Shown here piece by piece: positions 1 through 7,867 of a DNA stretch of 64,000 bases (position 1 is its first letter; every line of letters starts with the position of its first letter). Origin of the DNA: Streptomyces mirabilis (GTDB taxonomy: Bacteria; Actinomycetota; Actinomycetes; Streptomycetales; Streptomycetaceae); contig NZ_CP074102.1 of NCBI RefSeq assembly GCF_018310535.1, positions 4,898,001 through 4,962,000 of the forward strand, in the 5' to 3' direction. The notes under the pieces are model-generated. The model made no database searches. It saw only the letters and a list, made by a program, of their open reading frames with translations, and was not told the origin of the DNA. The position numbers and the translations under genes were made by a program.

Positions 1-211
1 TGCCGCCTCCAAGCCGCAGCAGCAGCTCGTCCAGCTGCAGGGCATGGTGAACGGCTACACCAACGCCATCTGGTTCGCCGTCGGCATCCTGGTGGTCGCG
101 GCCACGATCGCCGCGACCCTCGTCAACACCGGCCGCCCGGACATGTCCGCGGCCTCCGGCGCGGGCGACGGTGTCGAGGACGAGGTCAAGGTGCCGGTGA
201 TCGCCCACTGA
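1..211 (+). CDS. C-terminal end of an MFS drug exporter (partial)
   Basis: Only the last 69 codons are in the window, read from base 2 to the TGA at 209-211. They hold one clear membrane helix (NAIWFAVGILVVAATIAATLV) and a short acidic cytoplasmic tail ending VPVIAH. This arrangement is usual for the last transmembrane segment and tail of DHA2-type major facilitator exporters. A MarR regulator follows tail to tail, a common pairing with drug exporters. The family assignment is inferred from a single helix and the context, so it is tentative. Confidence 0.6.
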   Translation, partial: AASKPQQQLVQLQGMVNGYTNAIWFAVGILVVAATIAATLVNTGRPDMSAASGAGDGVEDEVKVPVIAH

Positions 212-402
212 TCACCCGTACCGCCCGTACCGCCGCTGGTACCTCCGGTGCTTCAGGTGCTTCGCGTACGGGCGCGGGGTGGGGACGCCTCGCCCGTACG
301 AATCCCAGGGTCCGCCCCGGTTCCGAGTTCATCGGAGCCGGGGCGGACCCACGTCCACCCCCTGCCAACCGCCAACCCGCCAACCGCCAACCCGTCAACC
401 CG

Positions 403-912
403 TCAACGCAGCCAAGGCAGGTCCGCGCCCGCGTCCTTCGGCTGCAGCCCCTCGGCGATGATCCGCATGGCCTCGCCGAGGGCTTTGTGCTGTTCGGGCG
501 TGAGCCGGTCGAAGAAGGCCTGCCGTACGGCGTCGACATGGCCCGGCGCGGCCTTGCTCAGCACCTCGTAACCGGCGTCGGTGAGGACGGCGAACTGGCC
601 CCGCTTGTCGGAGGGGCAGTCCTCGCGGCGCACCCACCCGTTCTTCTCCAGGCGGGCGATCGCGTGCGAGAGGCGCGAGCGGGTGATCTTCGCGTTCATG
701 GCCAGCTCGGTCATCCGCAGCCTTCTGCGCGGCGCCTCGACGAGCTGGACGAGCAGACCGTAGTAGACGTGCGGCATGCCCGCGTCGCGCTGCAGCTGAC
801 GGTCGAGATGGTCCTCGAGGAGGGTGGCGGCGTTCATGTACGCACGCCAGGTGCGCTGTTCCTCGTCGGTGAGCCAGCGCGGCTCTTCAGCGGAAGCGGA
901 TGCCGTATTCAT
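403..912 (-). CDS. MarR-family transcriptional regulator
   Basis: A 169-aa winged-helix protein of typical MarR length. The helix-turn-helix and wing lie at about residues 60-110 (RMTELAMNAKITRSRLSHAI, then the wing DCPSDKRGQFAVLT). Helices at both ends would form the dimer interface. I chose the ATG at 912 (MNTASASAEEP), preceded by GTGGAG, over an in-frame upstream start that would run into the promoter. It is divergent from the dioxygenase gene, so it probably represses that gene and itself through the AT-rich stretch between them. The inducer is unknown but may be a phenolic compound, given the neighbour. Confidence 0.9.
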   Translation of the reverse strand: MNTASASAEEPRWLTDEEQRTWRAYMNAATLLEDHLDRQLQRDAGMPHVYYGLLVQLVEAPRRRLRMTELAMNAKITRSRLSHAIARLEKNGWVRREDCPSDKRGQFAVLTDAGYEVLSKAAPGHVDAVRQAFFDRLTPEQHKALGEAMRIIAEGLQPKDAGADLPWLR

Positions 913-978
913 GCACTCCACTGTACGAGCCCCTTCTTGAATGTTAAACAAATCGGGAGTATGGTTCCGCATGGAAGC

Positions 979-990
979 TTGAGACTTCAA
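979..990. promoter_or_regulatory. Candidate MarR operator between divergent genes
   Basis: TTGAGACTTCAA is a perfect TTGA-N4-TCAA dyad in the unusually AT-rich 130-bp gap between the marR start (912) and the dioxygenase start (1041). A second, related stretch TTGAATGTTAAACAA lies at 937-951, close to the marR start. MarR proteins commonly bind such TTGA/TCAA dyads in the divergent promoter they control. The assignment is positional and untested. Confidence 0.45.
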
Positions 991-1040
991 ATAACTTCCC
1001 AATCGGTCTTACGATGGACCCCCCGGAGGGAGTAGCCGCC

Positions 1041-1853
1041 ATGTCTGTCGCCACGTCTGCCGTCACCGAGGGGCGTGCGCCGCAGGAGCGCATGCCCGCC
1101 CTCTACCTCAGTCATGGCGCACCGCCGCTCGCCGACGACCCGATCTGGCCCGGAGAGCTGGCCGCCTGGTCCGCCGAACTGCCCCGTCCCAAGGCGATCC
1201 TGATGGTCTCCGCCCACTGGGAGGAGGCCCCGCTGGCCCTCGGCGCGGTCCAGACCGTACCGCTCGTCTACGACTTCTGGGGTTTCCCCGAGCACTACTA
1301 CCAGGTCCGGTACGCGGCTCCCGGCGCCCCCCAACTCGCCGAGTCCGTACGGAAGCTGCTGCGCGCCCCCGGCGTTCCCGTCCAGGACATCCCGGACCGC
1401 GGCCTCGATCACGGCGCCTACGTTCCTCTCGTCGAGATGTTCCCCGACGCCGACATCCCTGTCCTGCAGATCTCCATGCCGACCCTCGATCCGGTGAAGC
1501 TGATGGAGATCGGACGCAAGCTGGCGCCGCTGCGCGACGAGGGCGTCCTGATCGTGGGCTCCGGCTTCTTCACCCACAACCTGGCCGCGCTGCGCCAGGG
1601 CGGCATTCCCTCCTGGTCGGTCGAGTTCGACGACTGGGGCCACCGCGCCCTGGACGCCCGTGACTGGGACGCCCTGCTCGACTTCGGCCGCAAGTCCCCG
1701 GCCGGCCTCCTGGCCCACCCCCGTACCGAGCACTTCGCTCCGCTCTTCGTGGCGATGGGCGCGGCGGACGCCACGGGCGAACTGGACGAGCAGCGGTCGG
1801 TGATCGACGGGTTCTGGCTGGGGCTGGCCAAGCGGTCGGTCCAGTTCGGCTGA
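1041..1853 (+). CDS. LigB-type extradiol dioxygenase (4,5-DOPA dioxygenase family)
   Basis: A 270-aa class III extradiol ring-cleavage dioxygenase of the YgiD / plant DODA family, which opens catecholic rings such as L-DOPA using a non-haem metal. The family histidines are visible: H25 in YLSHGAPP, the His of VSAHWEE, the His of GLDHGAYVPL and FFTHNL. The length matches single-domain family members. The start ATG at 1041 follows GGAGGGAG; the longer reading frame from 1014 would include this ribosome binding site. It is divergent from marR, suggesting induction by an aromatic compound. The true substrate is not known. Confidence 0.9.
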   Translation: MSVATSAVTEGRAPQERMPALYLSHGAPPLADDPIWPGELAAWSAELPRPKAILMVSAHWEEAPLALGAVQTVPLVYDFWGFPEHYYQVRYAAPGAPQLAESVRKLLRAPGVPVQDIPDRGLDHGAYVPLVEMFPDADIPVLQISMPTLDPVKLMEIGRKLAPLRDEGVLIVGSGFFTHNLAALRQGGIPSWSVEFDDWGHRALDARDWDALLDFGRKSPAGLLAHPRTEHFAPLFVAMGAADATGELDEQRSVIDGFWLGLAKRSVQFG

Positions 1854-1890
1854 TCCAGCGGTCCTTCGGGCTGATCCGGAGGACCTCCCG

Positions 1891-2430
1891 CTAGAGGCCC
1901 TTCTCGTACCAGGCCACATCCCAGTACCGGCCGAACTTCCGGCCCACCTCCCGGTACGTGCCGACGTGCCGGAACCCGAAGCGTTCGTGCAGCCGCACGG
2001 ACGCTTCGTTGGGCTGGGCGATGCCCGCGTAGGCGCGGTGCACGTCCTCGTCGGCGAGCGCCTCGAAGAGGGCCTTGTAGAGCAGCGTGCCGACGCCCCG
2101 GCCGCCCGCGTCCGGGGCGAGGTAGATGGTGACCTCGACGGACGTGGCGTAGGCGGGCTTGGGGCGGAAGGCGCTGGATGTGGCGTATCCCAGAATTCGC
2201 TGTGCGTTCCCGGGAGTCCCCTGTGAGTCCGTGTCCGTGGCAACCATCAGGCGGTGCGGGCCGTCTTCAGGGTGGGAGAGCAGCCAAGGGCGTCTCTCTT
2301 CCGAGGTGAAGACGGCAGTGTCGAATGTGATGGGCGTCTCACGGATGTAGTGGTTGTAGATGGCCGTGAGGGCGTCGAGGTCGGCCTCGACTCCTGGCCT
2401 GACCTGCACCTCTGTACGTTCCGTTGGCAT
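1891..2430 (-). CDS. GNAT N-acetyltransferase, phosphinothricin acetyltransferase-like
   Basis: A 179-aa GNAT protein. The family start (VRPGVEADLDALTAIYNHYI, ETPITFDT) and the acetyl-CoA loop (GGRGVGTLLYKALFEAL) match the PAT/Bar and YncA/MnaT subgroup, which acetylates phosphinothricin, methionine sulfoximine or related amino acids. The C-terminal GFRHVGTYREVGRKFGRYWD is also typical. The ATG at 2430 has GGGAGGTC upstream, better than the in-frame start 12 bp before it. The gene is divergent from hrdD. The substrate is inferred from the subgroup only. Confidence 0.85.
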   Translation of the reverse strand: MPTERTEVQVRPGVEADLDALTAIYNHYIRETPITFDTAVFTSEERRPWLLSHPEDGPHRLMVATDTDSQGTPGNAQRILGYATSSAFRPKPAYATSVEVTIYLAPDAGGRGVGTLLYKALFEALADEDVHRAYAGIAQPNEASVRLHERFGFRHVGTYREVGRKFGRYWDVAWYEKGL

Positions 2431-2491
2431 CCGACCTCCCACTGTGGCGGCACAGGGTACTGCATGATCAGAAAAAGAGGGGGGCGGGTTG

Positions 2492-2517
2492 GGAATTCTG
2501 TCCGGATTCCAGTCGTT
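2492..2517 (+). promoter_or_regulatory. Sigma-R-type promoter of hrdD
   Basis: GGAAT at 2492-2496 is followed, after exactly 18 bases, by GTT at 2515-2517. This fits the sigma-R (SigR) consensus GGAAT-N18/19-GTT of the thiol-oxidative stress regulon. It lies 83 bp before the hrdD start. In S. coelicolor hrdD is an established SigR target, so the site links this gene to disulfide stress. Confidence 0.8.
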
Positions 2518-2599
2518 GTTTCCTTCGGATGCCGGGCACTCGGAAGAGTGTCCGAGCCGCCACTAGGACCCGCAAGCCCACCATCGCAAGGGAGCACGC

Positions 2600-3601
2600 A
2601 TGGCAACCCGTGCCGTCGCCCGTCGTCAGTCCGCCACCGGCGAGACCAGCGACGCGGCACGCAGTGTTCGCGCCGTAGGCGGCGAAATCGCCGACCGCGA
2701 CCTGGTCGGCATGTACCTCGACGAGATCGCGCGTACGCCGCTGCTCGACGCCGCCAAGGAAGTCGAGCTGTCCCAGATCATCGAGGCGGGTGTGTTCGCT
2801 CGGCAGATCCTCGACGACGAGGTCGATGCCCCCAAGGCGGACGCGACCCGCGAGGAGCTCGAGGCGCTGATAGCCGAGGGGGAGCGGGCCAAGGACGTCT
2901 TCATCCGCTCCAACCTGCGGCTGGTCGTCGCCGTGGCCCGGCGGTATCCCCGTAGCGGCCTGCCCCTGCTCGACCTGATCCAGGAGGGCAACGCGGGCCT
3001 GGTGCGCGCGGTCGAGAAGTTCGACTACCGCAAGGGCTTCAAGTTCTCGACGTACGCCACGTGGTGGATCCGTCAGGCCATCACCCGCTCCATCGCCGAC
3101 CAGTCGCGCACGATCCGCCTCCCCGTGCACCTGGTCGAGGAGCTGGGCCGGATCCGTCGCGTGCAGCGCGAGTTCAACCGCAAGAACGGGCGCGAGCCCG
3201 AGCACGCGGAGATCGCCGCCGAGCTGGACTCGACCCCGGAGCGTGTGACGGACGTCCTGGACTGGGCCCGCGACCCGGTCTCGCTGAACATGTCGGTGGA
3301 CGACGACGGCGACACCCAGTTCGGTGACCTCCTCGAGGACACCTCCGCGGTCTCGCCCGAGCAGTCCGTCCTCACCCTGCTGCGCAGCGAGGAGCTCGAC
3401 GACCTGATCGGTCGCCTGGACCAGCGCACTGCCTCGATCATCAAGATGCGGTACGGCATCGACGACGGCCGGGAGCGCACACTCACGGAGGTCGGCAAGG
3501 AGCACGGGCTCACCCGTGAGCGCATCCGACAGATCGAGAAGCACGCGCTGCTGGAGCTGAAGAAGCTGGCTCGCGACACCGGTTTTGACGCGGTGGCTTA
3601 A
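2600..3601 (+). CDS. hrdD: RNA polymerase principal-like sigma factor HrdD
   Basis: A 333-aa group 2 sigma-70 factor. Region 1.2 begins ADRDLVGMYLDEIARTPLL, region 2 holds FIRSNLRLVVAVARRY and YATWWIRQAITRSIADQSRT, and region 4 holds LTEVGKEHGLTRERIRQIEK. The N-terminus (MATRAVARRQS) and the lack of a long region 1.1 extension match HrdD rather than HrdB. HrdD is dispensable in S. coelicolor and recognises HrdB-like promoters. A sigma-R promoter precedes it and a strong terminator follows. Recognition is by close recalled similarity to S. coelicolor HrdD. Confidence 0.95.
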   Translation: MATRAVARRQSATGETSDAARSVRAVGGEIADRDLVGMYLDEIARTPLLDAAKEVELSQIIEAGVFARQILDDEVDAPKADATREELEALIAEGERAKDVFIRSNLRLVVAVARRYPRSGLPLLDLIQEGNAGLVRAVEKFDYRKGFKFSTYATWWIRQAITRSIADQSRTIRLPVHLVEELGRIRRVQREFNRKNGREPEHAEIAAELDSTPERVTDVLDWARDPVSLNMSVDDDGDTQFGDLLEDTSAVSPEQSVLTLLRSEELDDLIGRLDQRTASIIKMRYGIDDGRERTLTEVGKEHGLTRERIRQIEKHALLELKKLARDTGFDAVA

Positions 3602-3822
3602 GAATGTCCGTGGTTCGTGCGGTTTGCGTGGTTCATGTGGTTGGTGCGCCACGTATGGTTCGTACGGGTTCGACGGATCTGACGGACCTGATGGCCGAAG
3701 GTCGGCCATAAGTCGACCGGACATGGCCATGTAACGCCGCTTAACTCGCTGGGCTCTGGGCACAAGACTTCAGGGCCCAGGGTTCAGGGTCCCGGGGCGA
3801 AGCCCCAAGACCCCCCAGAACC

Positions 3823-3908
3823 GAGTCCCGACGCACTCCCCCCCCGCGCCGGGACTCTCCAGAGCCGAGCTTCGGCGCCTTCCCCCCCCTGGCGCCGGGG
3901 CTCGGCTC
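3823..3908 (+). terminator. hrdD terminator in a 450-bp non-coding gap
   Basis: The gap between hrdD and the next gene (3602-4048) holds no credible gene. It contains several hairpins. The strongest has arms at 3862-3879 and 3891-3908, an 18-bp stem with two G-U pairs, followed by CTTTTTG: a canonical intrinsic terminator. Before it, GAGTCCCG (3823-3830) pairs with CGGGACTC (3850-3857), and a small GGGGC..GCCCC hairpin sits at 3794-3806. Together they insulate hrdD from the tetR gene. Confidence 0.8.
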
Positions 3909-4048
3909 CTTTTTGCGCAGGGTTCGTCGGGGTCGGTCGGGGCTCGTTCGGGGGATGGTCCGGGACTCGTTCCCGGGCAGCGGTGGTTTTCGGGCAGCCT
4001 GACGGGCCACCCCGTACCTGAACCCCGGGGTGACCCGGATGGCAGATT

Positions 4049-4831
4049 GTGCCACAGGGGCATAACCTGCCGTCCGTGACCGGTACCAACCGTGCGGCCC
4101 GCGCGTCCGACCCCCGCGTTCCGGGGGGTTCGTCGTCGGCCGCTCGTGCCGGGGGTTTTGACGAGGTCCGCTCCGACGTGGCCGCCGCTCCCGGGCTCTC
4201 GCTCACGGAGCGACGCAAGGCCGCCACCCGGATGGAGATCGCGCGGGCCGCGGCGGGGCTCTTCATGAGGCACGGTCTGCGCGCCACCCGCGCCGAGGAC
4301 ATCGCCCGCGCCGCCGGTGTCGCGCCACGCACCTTCTACCGCTACTTCGCCAGCAAGGAAGAATGCCTCGCCCCGCTCTTCTCCGCGGGCGTCGAGAAGT
4401 GGGCCGAGGCCGTACGCGACGCCCCGGCCGACCTGTCCGTGCCGGAGGCGCTTCGCCACGCCGTCGTCCAGACCCTCACCCCGGGCGTCGGGGTGCGACC
4501 GGAGTCCATGGACTGGGCTCGCGCCCTGCTTCGGCTGGCCGAGGGGAGCCCGGCGCTGCTGAGGGTGTGGGGCGAGGCCTGTCAGGGCGCGGAGCGGACA
4601 CTGGCGCGTGTGCTGGAGGCGAGGGCTTCCGCGGCGGGCGGCGGGGTGGGTGCCCTGGCCGGTGGCAGGGCGGAGTTCCGGCTCGGTGCCGCCGTGGCCG
4701 GTGCGGCCGTTCGCGTGGCGGTGGAGGCCTGGGCCGCCGGGGACGAACCGGCCGACGGTCCGGCCGGGCCGGTCGCGCTCGCGGTACGCCATCTGGAAGC
4801 CCTGCGCGACTTCCCCTGGGGAGCCGTGTGA
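4049..4831 (+). CDS. TetR-family transcriptional regulator
   Basis: Up to 260 aa. The DNA-binding domain begins at LTERRKAATRMEIARAAAGL and ends with the turn VAPRTFYRYFASKEE (about residues 50-110), followed by a helical ligand domain. It occupies the position of S. coelicolor SCO3201, a TetR regulator reported to repress antibiotic production and sporulation when overexpressed; equivalence is my inference from order. The start is uncertain: GTG at 4049 gives the longest form, while GTG at 4076 would remove nine residues. Neither has a strong ribosome binding site, so the mRNA may be nearly leaderless. Confidence 0.8.
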   Translation: MPQGHNLPSVTGTNRAARASDPRVPGGSSSAARAGGFDEVRSDVAAAPGLSLTERRKAATRMEIARAAAGLFMRHGLRATRAEDIARAAGVAPRTFYRYFASKEECLAPLFSAGVEKWAEAVRDAPADLSVPEALRHAVVQTLTPGVGVRPESMDWARALLRLAEGSPALLRVWGEACQGAERTLARVLEARASAAGGGVGALAGGRAEFRLGAAVAGAAVRVAVEAWAAGDEPADGPAGPVALAVRHLEALRDFPWGAV

Positions 4832-4864
4832 GCGCGCCGCGGACCGGTCGGGCCCGCGCGGGGC

Positions 4865-5908
4865 TCACCCGGCCCTGACGCCGCGCCCTTCCCGGCGACC
4901 GCCCTCCGACCCGTCTTCCGTCCCGCCCCCCGACCCGTCTTCCGAGCCACCTGCCGCCCGAGTCAGGCGCCCGCCCAACTCCCGTACGCACTCGACCAGT
5001 TCAGCCGGCCGTCGCACCGAGAACTCGCAGTCGACCATCGCGAGCCGTACCGCCAGCCACTCCACGGAGTCCCCGGCGGAGGAACGCAGCAGACAGCTGC
5101 GCTCGTCGATCGGCTCGGGCGCGCCGAACCACTTGGGCAGGCGGGCCGCGACGAACGCGGCGGGCGCGGCGAAGGCGACCTCGAAGTCGTACGTCTCCTG
5201 GCGCCCGTACATCGACTGCCGCAGGTACTCGGCCGCGCTCCCCGTCGGCAGTTCGCGTGGCGCGAAACGGACGCCGATCGCGAAGGGCTCGGCGATCCGG
5301 TCGACGCGGAAGGTGCGCCAGTCGTCGCGGTCGAGGTCGTAGGCGACGAGGTACCAGCGGCGGCCGGTGGAGACGAGGCGGTAGGGCTCGGCCAGGCGTC
5401 GTGAGGGGGTGTCGTCCCCGGAGCGGTAGGCGAACCGCAGCCGTTCCCGCCCGGTCACCGACGCGGCGATCACGGTCAGCGTCTCGGGCGCGATGCTCGC
5501 CCCGTCCCCGCTGGTCAGCGGGGTGGTCGCGGCCTGGAGTGTGGACACCCGGTGACGCAGCCGGGACGGCAGGACCTGCTCCAGTTTGGCGAGGGCCCGT
5601 ACGGAGGCCTCGTCGACGCCCTCGACCGCGTGCCCGGCGCCGGCCCGCAGCCCCACCGCGATCGCCACCGCCTCCTCGTCGTCGAGCACGAGCGGCGGCA
5701 TCGCCTTGCCCGCCACCAGCCGGTACCCGCCGTCGGCCCCTTTCGTCGCCTGCACCGGATAGCCCAGCTCCCGGAGCCGGTCGATGTCGCGGCGGACGGT
5801 ACGCCGGGACACGCCCAGCCGCTCGGAGAGCTCGCCGCCGGGCCATTCGCGGGGCGTCTGGAGGAGGGAGAGCAGCTGGAGGAGCCGGGCCGGGGTGTCC
5901 GTCGTCAT
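4865..5908 (-). CDS. WYL-domain (DeoR/YafY-type) transcriptional regulator
   Basis: A 347-aa protein with an N-terminal winged helix (RLLQLLSLLQ, LGVSRRTVRRDIDRLRELGY), a central region ending at the WYL domain (RLRFAYRSGD, RRLAEPYRLVSTGRRWYLVA), and a WCX-like C-terminal domain. WYL domains usually sense nucleic acid or nucleotide ligands. The start at 5908 (MTTDTPARLLQ) is preferred over the upstream in-frame start at 5926. A Gly/Glu/Asp-rich tail of about 30 residues is low complexity. The gene is divergent from an MFS exporter with only 61 bp between starts, so it is the likely regulator of that exporter. Confidence 0.9.
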   Translation of the reverse strand: MTTDTPARLLQLLSLLQTPREWPGGELSERLGVSRRTVRRDIDRLRELGYPVQATKGADGGYRLVAGKAMPPLVLDDEEAVAIAVGLRAGAGHAVEGVDEASVRALAKLEQVLPSRLRHRVSTLQAATTPLTSGDGASIAPETLTVIAASVTGRERLRFAYRSGDDTPSRRLAEPYRLVSTGRRWYLVAYDLDRDDWRTFRVDRIAEPFAIGVRFAPRELPTGSAAEYLRQSMYGRQETYDFEVAFAAPAAFVAARLPKWFGAPEPIDERSCLLRSSAGDSVEWLAVRLAMVDCEFSVRRPAELVECVRELGGRLTRAAGGSEDGSGGGTEDGSEGGRREGRGVRAG

Positions 5909-5969
5909 GTTTCCAGGGTGCCGCACATCTAGGACGTGATCTGACCTAATAGGGGTCTACCTTCAAGCC

Positions 5970-7547
5970 ATGACCTCCACCGAGACCACTCTCAGCAGTC
6001 CGGCCGAGCCGCCGCAGGGACCGGCAGCCGTGGCCGACCGGCGGCGCTGGTTCGCGCTCGCCATCGTGATGACCGCGGCCTTCATGGACCTGGTCGACGT
6101 CACGATCGTCAACATCGCGATTCCCTCGATCCAGCGGGACGAGGGCGCGTCCTTCAGCCAGATCCAGTGGATCACCGCCGGCTACGCGCTCGCCTTCGCC
6201 GCCGGGCTCATCACCGGTGGACGGCTCGGCGACATCCACGGCCGCAAGCGGCTCTTCCTGGTCGGCATAGGCGGCTTCACGATCGCCTCCGCGCTGTGCG
6301 GCTTCGCCGCGAACCCGGAGATGCTGGTCGCCTCGCGCATTCTTCAGGGCGGGATGGCCGCGCTGATGGTGCCGCAGGTGCTGTCGATCGTGCACGCGAC
6401 CTTCCCGGCGCACGAGCGGGGCAAGGTCTTCGGTCTCTTCGGAGCGATCGTCGGTCTGGGCGCCGTGTCCGGCCCTCTCCTCGGCGCGCTGCTCACCGAG
6501 TGGAACCTCTTCGGTCTGGAGTGGCGGCCGATCTTCCTCATCAACCTGCCGGTGGGCATCGCCGCGCTGATCCTGGGACGACGCTTCATCAGCGAGTCCA
6601 AGGCCCCGAAGGCCCTCAAGCTCGACCTCGTCGGCGTGGCCCTCGTGACGCTGGGCCTGCTGATGCTGCTCTACCCGCTGACACGCGGGCGTGAGCTGGG
6701 CTGGCCGCTGTGGGGGTACGTGTCGATGGGCGGCGCCCTTCTCGTCTTCGCGGCGCTGGTGGCGTACGAGAAGCGCAAGGCGGCGCGGGACGGATCGCCG
6801 CTGGTCGAGCTGTCCCTGTTCAAGGTGAAGAGCTTCGCCGCGGGCATCGCCGTCCAGACCGTCTTCGGGGTCGGCCTCGGCATCTTCTTCCTGGTCTGGA
6901 CGCTGTACATGCAGGTCGGCCTGGGCTGGAGGCCGCTGCGGGCGGGGCTGACCGGGGTCCCGTTCTCGATCGCGGTCTCGGCCGCGGCGGGCATGTCGGT
7001 GCAGCTGCTCGTCCCGCGATTCGGGCGCAAGGTGCTCCAGGCGGGCGCGCTGATCATGGCGGCCGGGGTGCTGCTCTACATCTGGGAGTCCGAGCGGTAC
7101 GGCCTGTCCATCGCCTCCTGGCAGATGGCGCTTCCGCTGGTCGTCATGGGCGCGGGCATGGGCTTCATCGTGGCCCCGCTGACCGACGCGGTGCTGTCGG
7201 AGGTACCGCGCGAACACTCCGGTTCGGCGTCCGGGCTCATCAACACCGTGCAGCAGATGGGCAACGCGCTCGGACTCGGCCTGGTGTCCGTGGTCTTCTT
7301 CGGACAGATCGGCGACCACTTGACCCGCGCCCAGGTGGGCCCGGCCTTCGTCAACGGCTTCCAGCACGCGCTGGGCTGGGTCGTGGCGGTGATGGTGGCG
7401 ATCTTCCTGCTGATGTTCGCGCTGCCGAAGCGGCCGGCGCAGCATGTCGAGGGGGCGGAGGAGGACAACCCGGCCGGCGAGCGGGAGAGCGCGAACCCGG
7501 CCGCGGGCGCCCCGGTGTCCGACAGTGAGCCGGTGCTGCTGGGCTGA
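5970..7547 (+). CDS. MFS drug exporter, DHA2 (14-helix) family
   Basis: A 525-aa integral membrane exporter. Motif A (GGRLGDIHGRKRLFLVG) follows helix 2, the acidic LVDVTIVNIAIPSIQ of helix 1 is typical of EmrB/QacA-type proteins, and the antiporter motif C is seen as GAIVGLGAVSGPLLGALL. Length and about 14 helices fit proton-driven multidrug export. The C-terminal 45 residues are a disordered cytoplasmic tail. A small dyad, GACC..GGTC at 5943-5957, lies in the short gap to the divergent WYL regulator and may be its operator. The transported compound is unknown. Confidence 0.9.
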   Translation: MTSTETTLSSPAEPPQGPAAVADRRRWFALAIVMTAAFMDLVDVTIVNIAIPSIQRDEGASFSQIQWITAGYALAFAAGLITGGRLGDIHGRKRLFLVGIGGFTIASALCGFAANPEMLVASRILQGGMAALMVPQVLSIVHATFPAHERGKVFGLFGAIVGLGAVSGPLLGALLTEWNLFGLEWRPIFLINLPVGIAALILGRRFISESKAPKALKLDLVGVALVTLGLLMLLYPLTRGRELGWPLWGYVSMGGALLVFAALVAYEKRKAARDGSPLVELSLFKVKSFAAGIAVQTVFGVGLGIFFLVWTLYMQVGLGWRPLRAGLTGVPFSIAVSAAAGMSVQLLVPRFGRKVLQAGALIMAAGVLLYIWESERYGLSIASWQMALPLVVMGAGMGFIVAPLTDAVLSEVPREHSGSASGLINTVQQMGNALGLGLVSVVFFGQIGDHLTRAQVGPAFVNGFQHALGWVVAVMVAIFLLMFALPKRPAQHVEGAEEDNPAGERESANPAAGAPVSDSEPVLLG

Positions 7548-7571
7548 CGTCCTGGTGCCGACGCCCTGGTT

Positions 7572-7604
7572 GTGTGCCCGTCCTCCGCCGGAGGGCGGGC
7601 ACAC
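7572..7604 (+). terminator. Strong hairpin after the DHA2 exporter
   Basis: A 15-bp stem (7572-7586 with 7590-7604) contains one G-U pair and closes on the three-base loop GCC, 25 bp after the exporter stop. There is no T-run, as is common in Streptomyces terminators. It separates the conserved exporter from the accessory island that begins with the small peptide gene. Confidence 0.7.
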
Positions 7605-7661
7605 CTCGCTGGGGAGTGGTTCAGCGTTTCTTGAGAGCACACGTTGATATACGGTGACGCC

Positions 7662-7859
7662 ATGTCATCGAGGGAACACGTCACCCCCCGTGAAGCGGTG
7701 GTGTCCGGGGCGCCGCGATCCTGGCTTCCCACGTTGTCGGCACTTTCGCTCGAGGAGGTCGCGGCCCTTGATGACGCCGTTCTACGGCCGTCGATCGAGC
7801 GCTTGACGTATCGCGTCGGCCGTCCCGTGTCCACGATCGCGGGCAGCGAAGGCGGTTAG
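7662..7859 (+). CDS. FxsA-like (FxSxx-COOH family) RiPP precursor candidate lacking the Phe
   Basis: A 65-aa peptide beginning MSSREHVTPREA and ending RPVSTIAGSEGG. The core LSALSLEEVAALDDAVL, SIERL and RP..TIAG follows the pattern I recall for FxSxx-COOH precursors of the FxsB radical-SAM RiPP system, whose C-terminus reads roughly IAG-F-x-S-x-x. Here IAG is followed directly by SEGG, so the aromatic residue is missing. The stop lies 8 bp before the HExxH hydroxylase gene, as expected for a precursor and its modifying enzyme. The start ATG at 7662 was chosen over an upstream in-frame ATG (7644). Family membership rests on recalled motifs and needs a profile search. Confidence 0.6.
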   Translation: MSSREHVTPREAVVSGAPRSWLPTLSALSLEEVAALDDAVLRPSIERLTYRVGRPVSTIAGSEGG

Positions 7860-7867
7860 GCCCGCGG

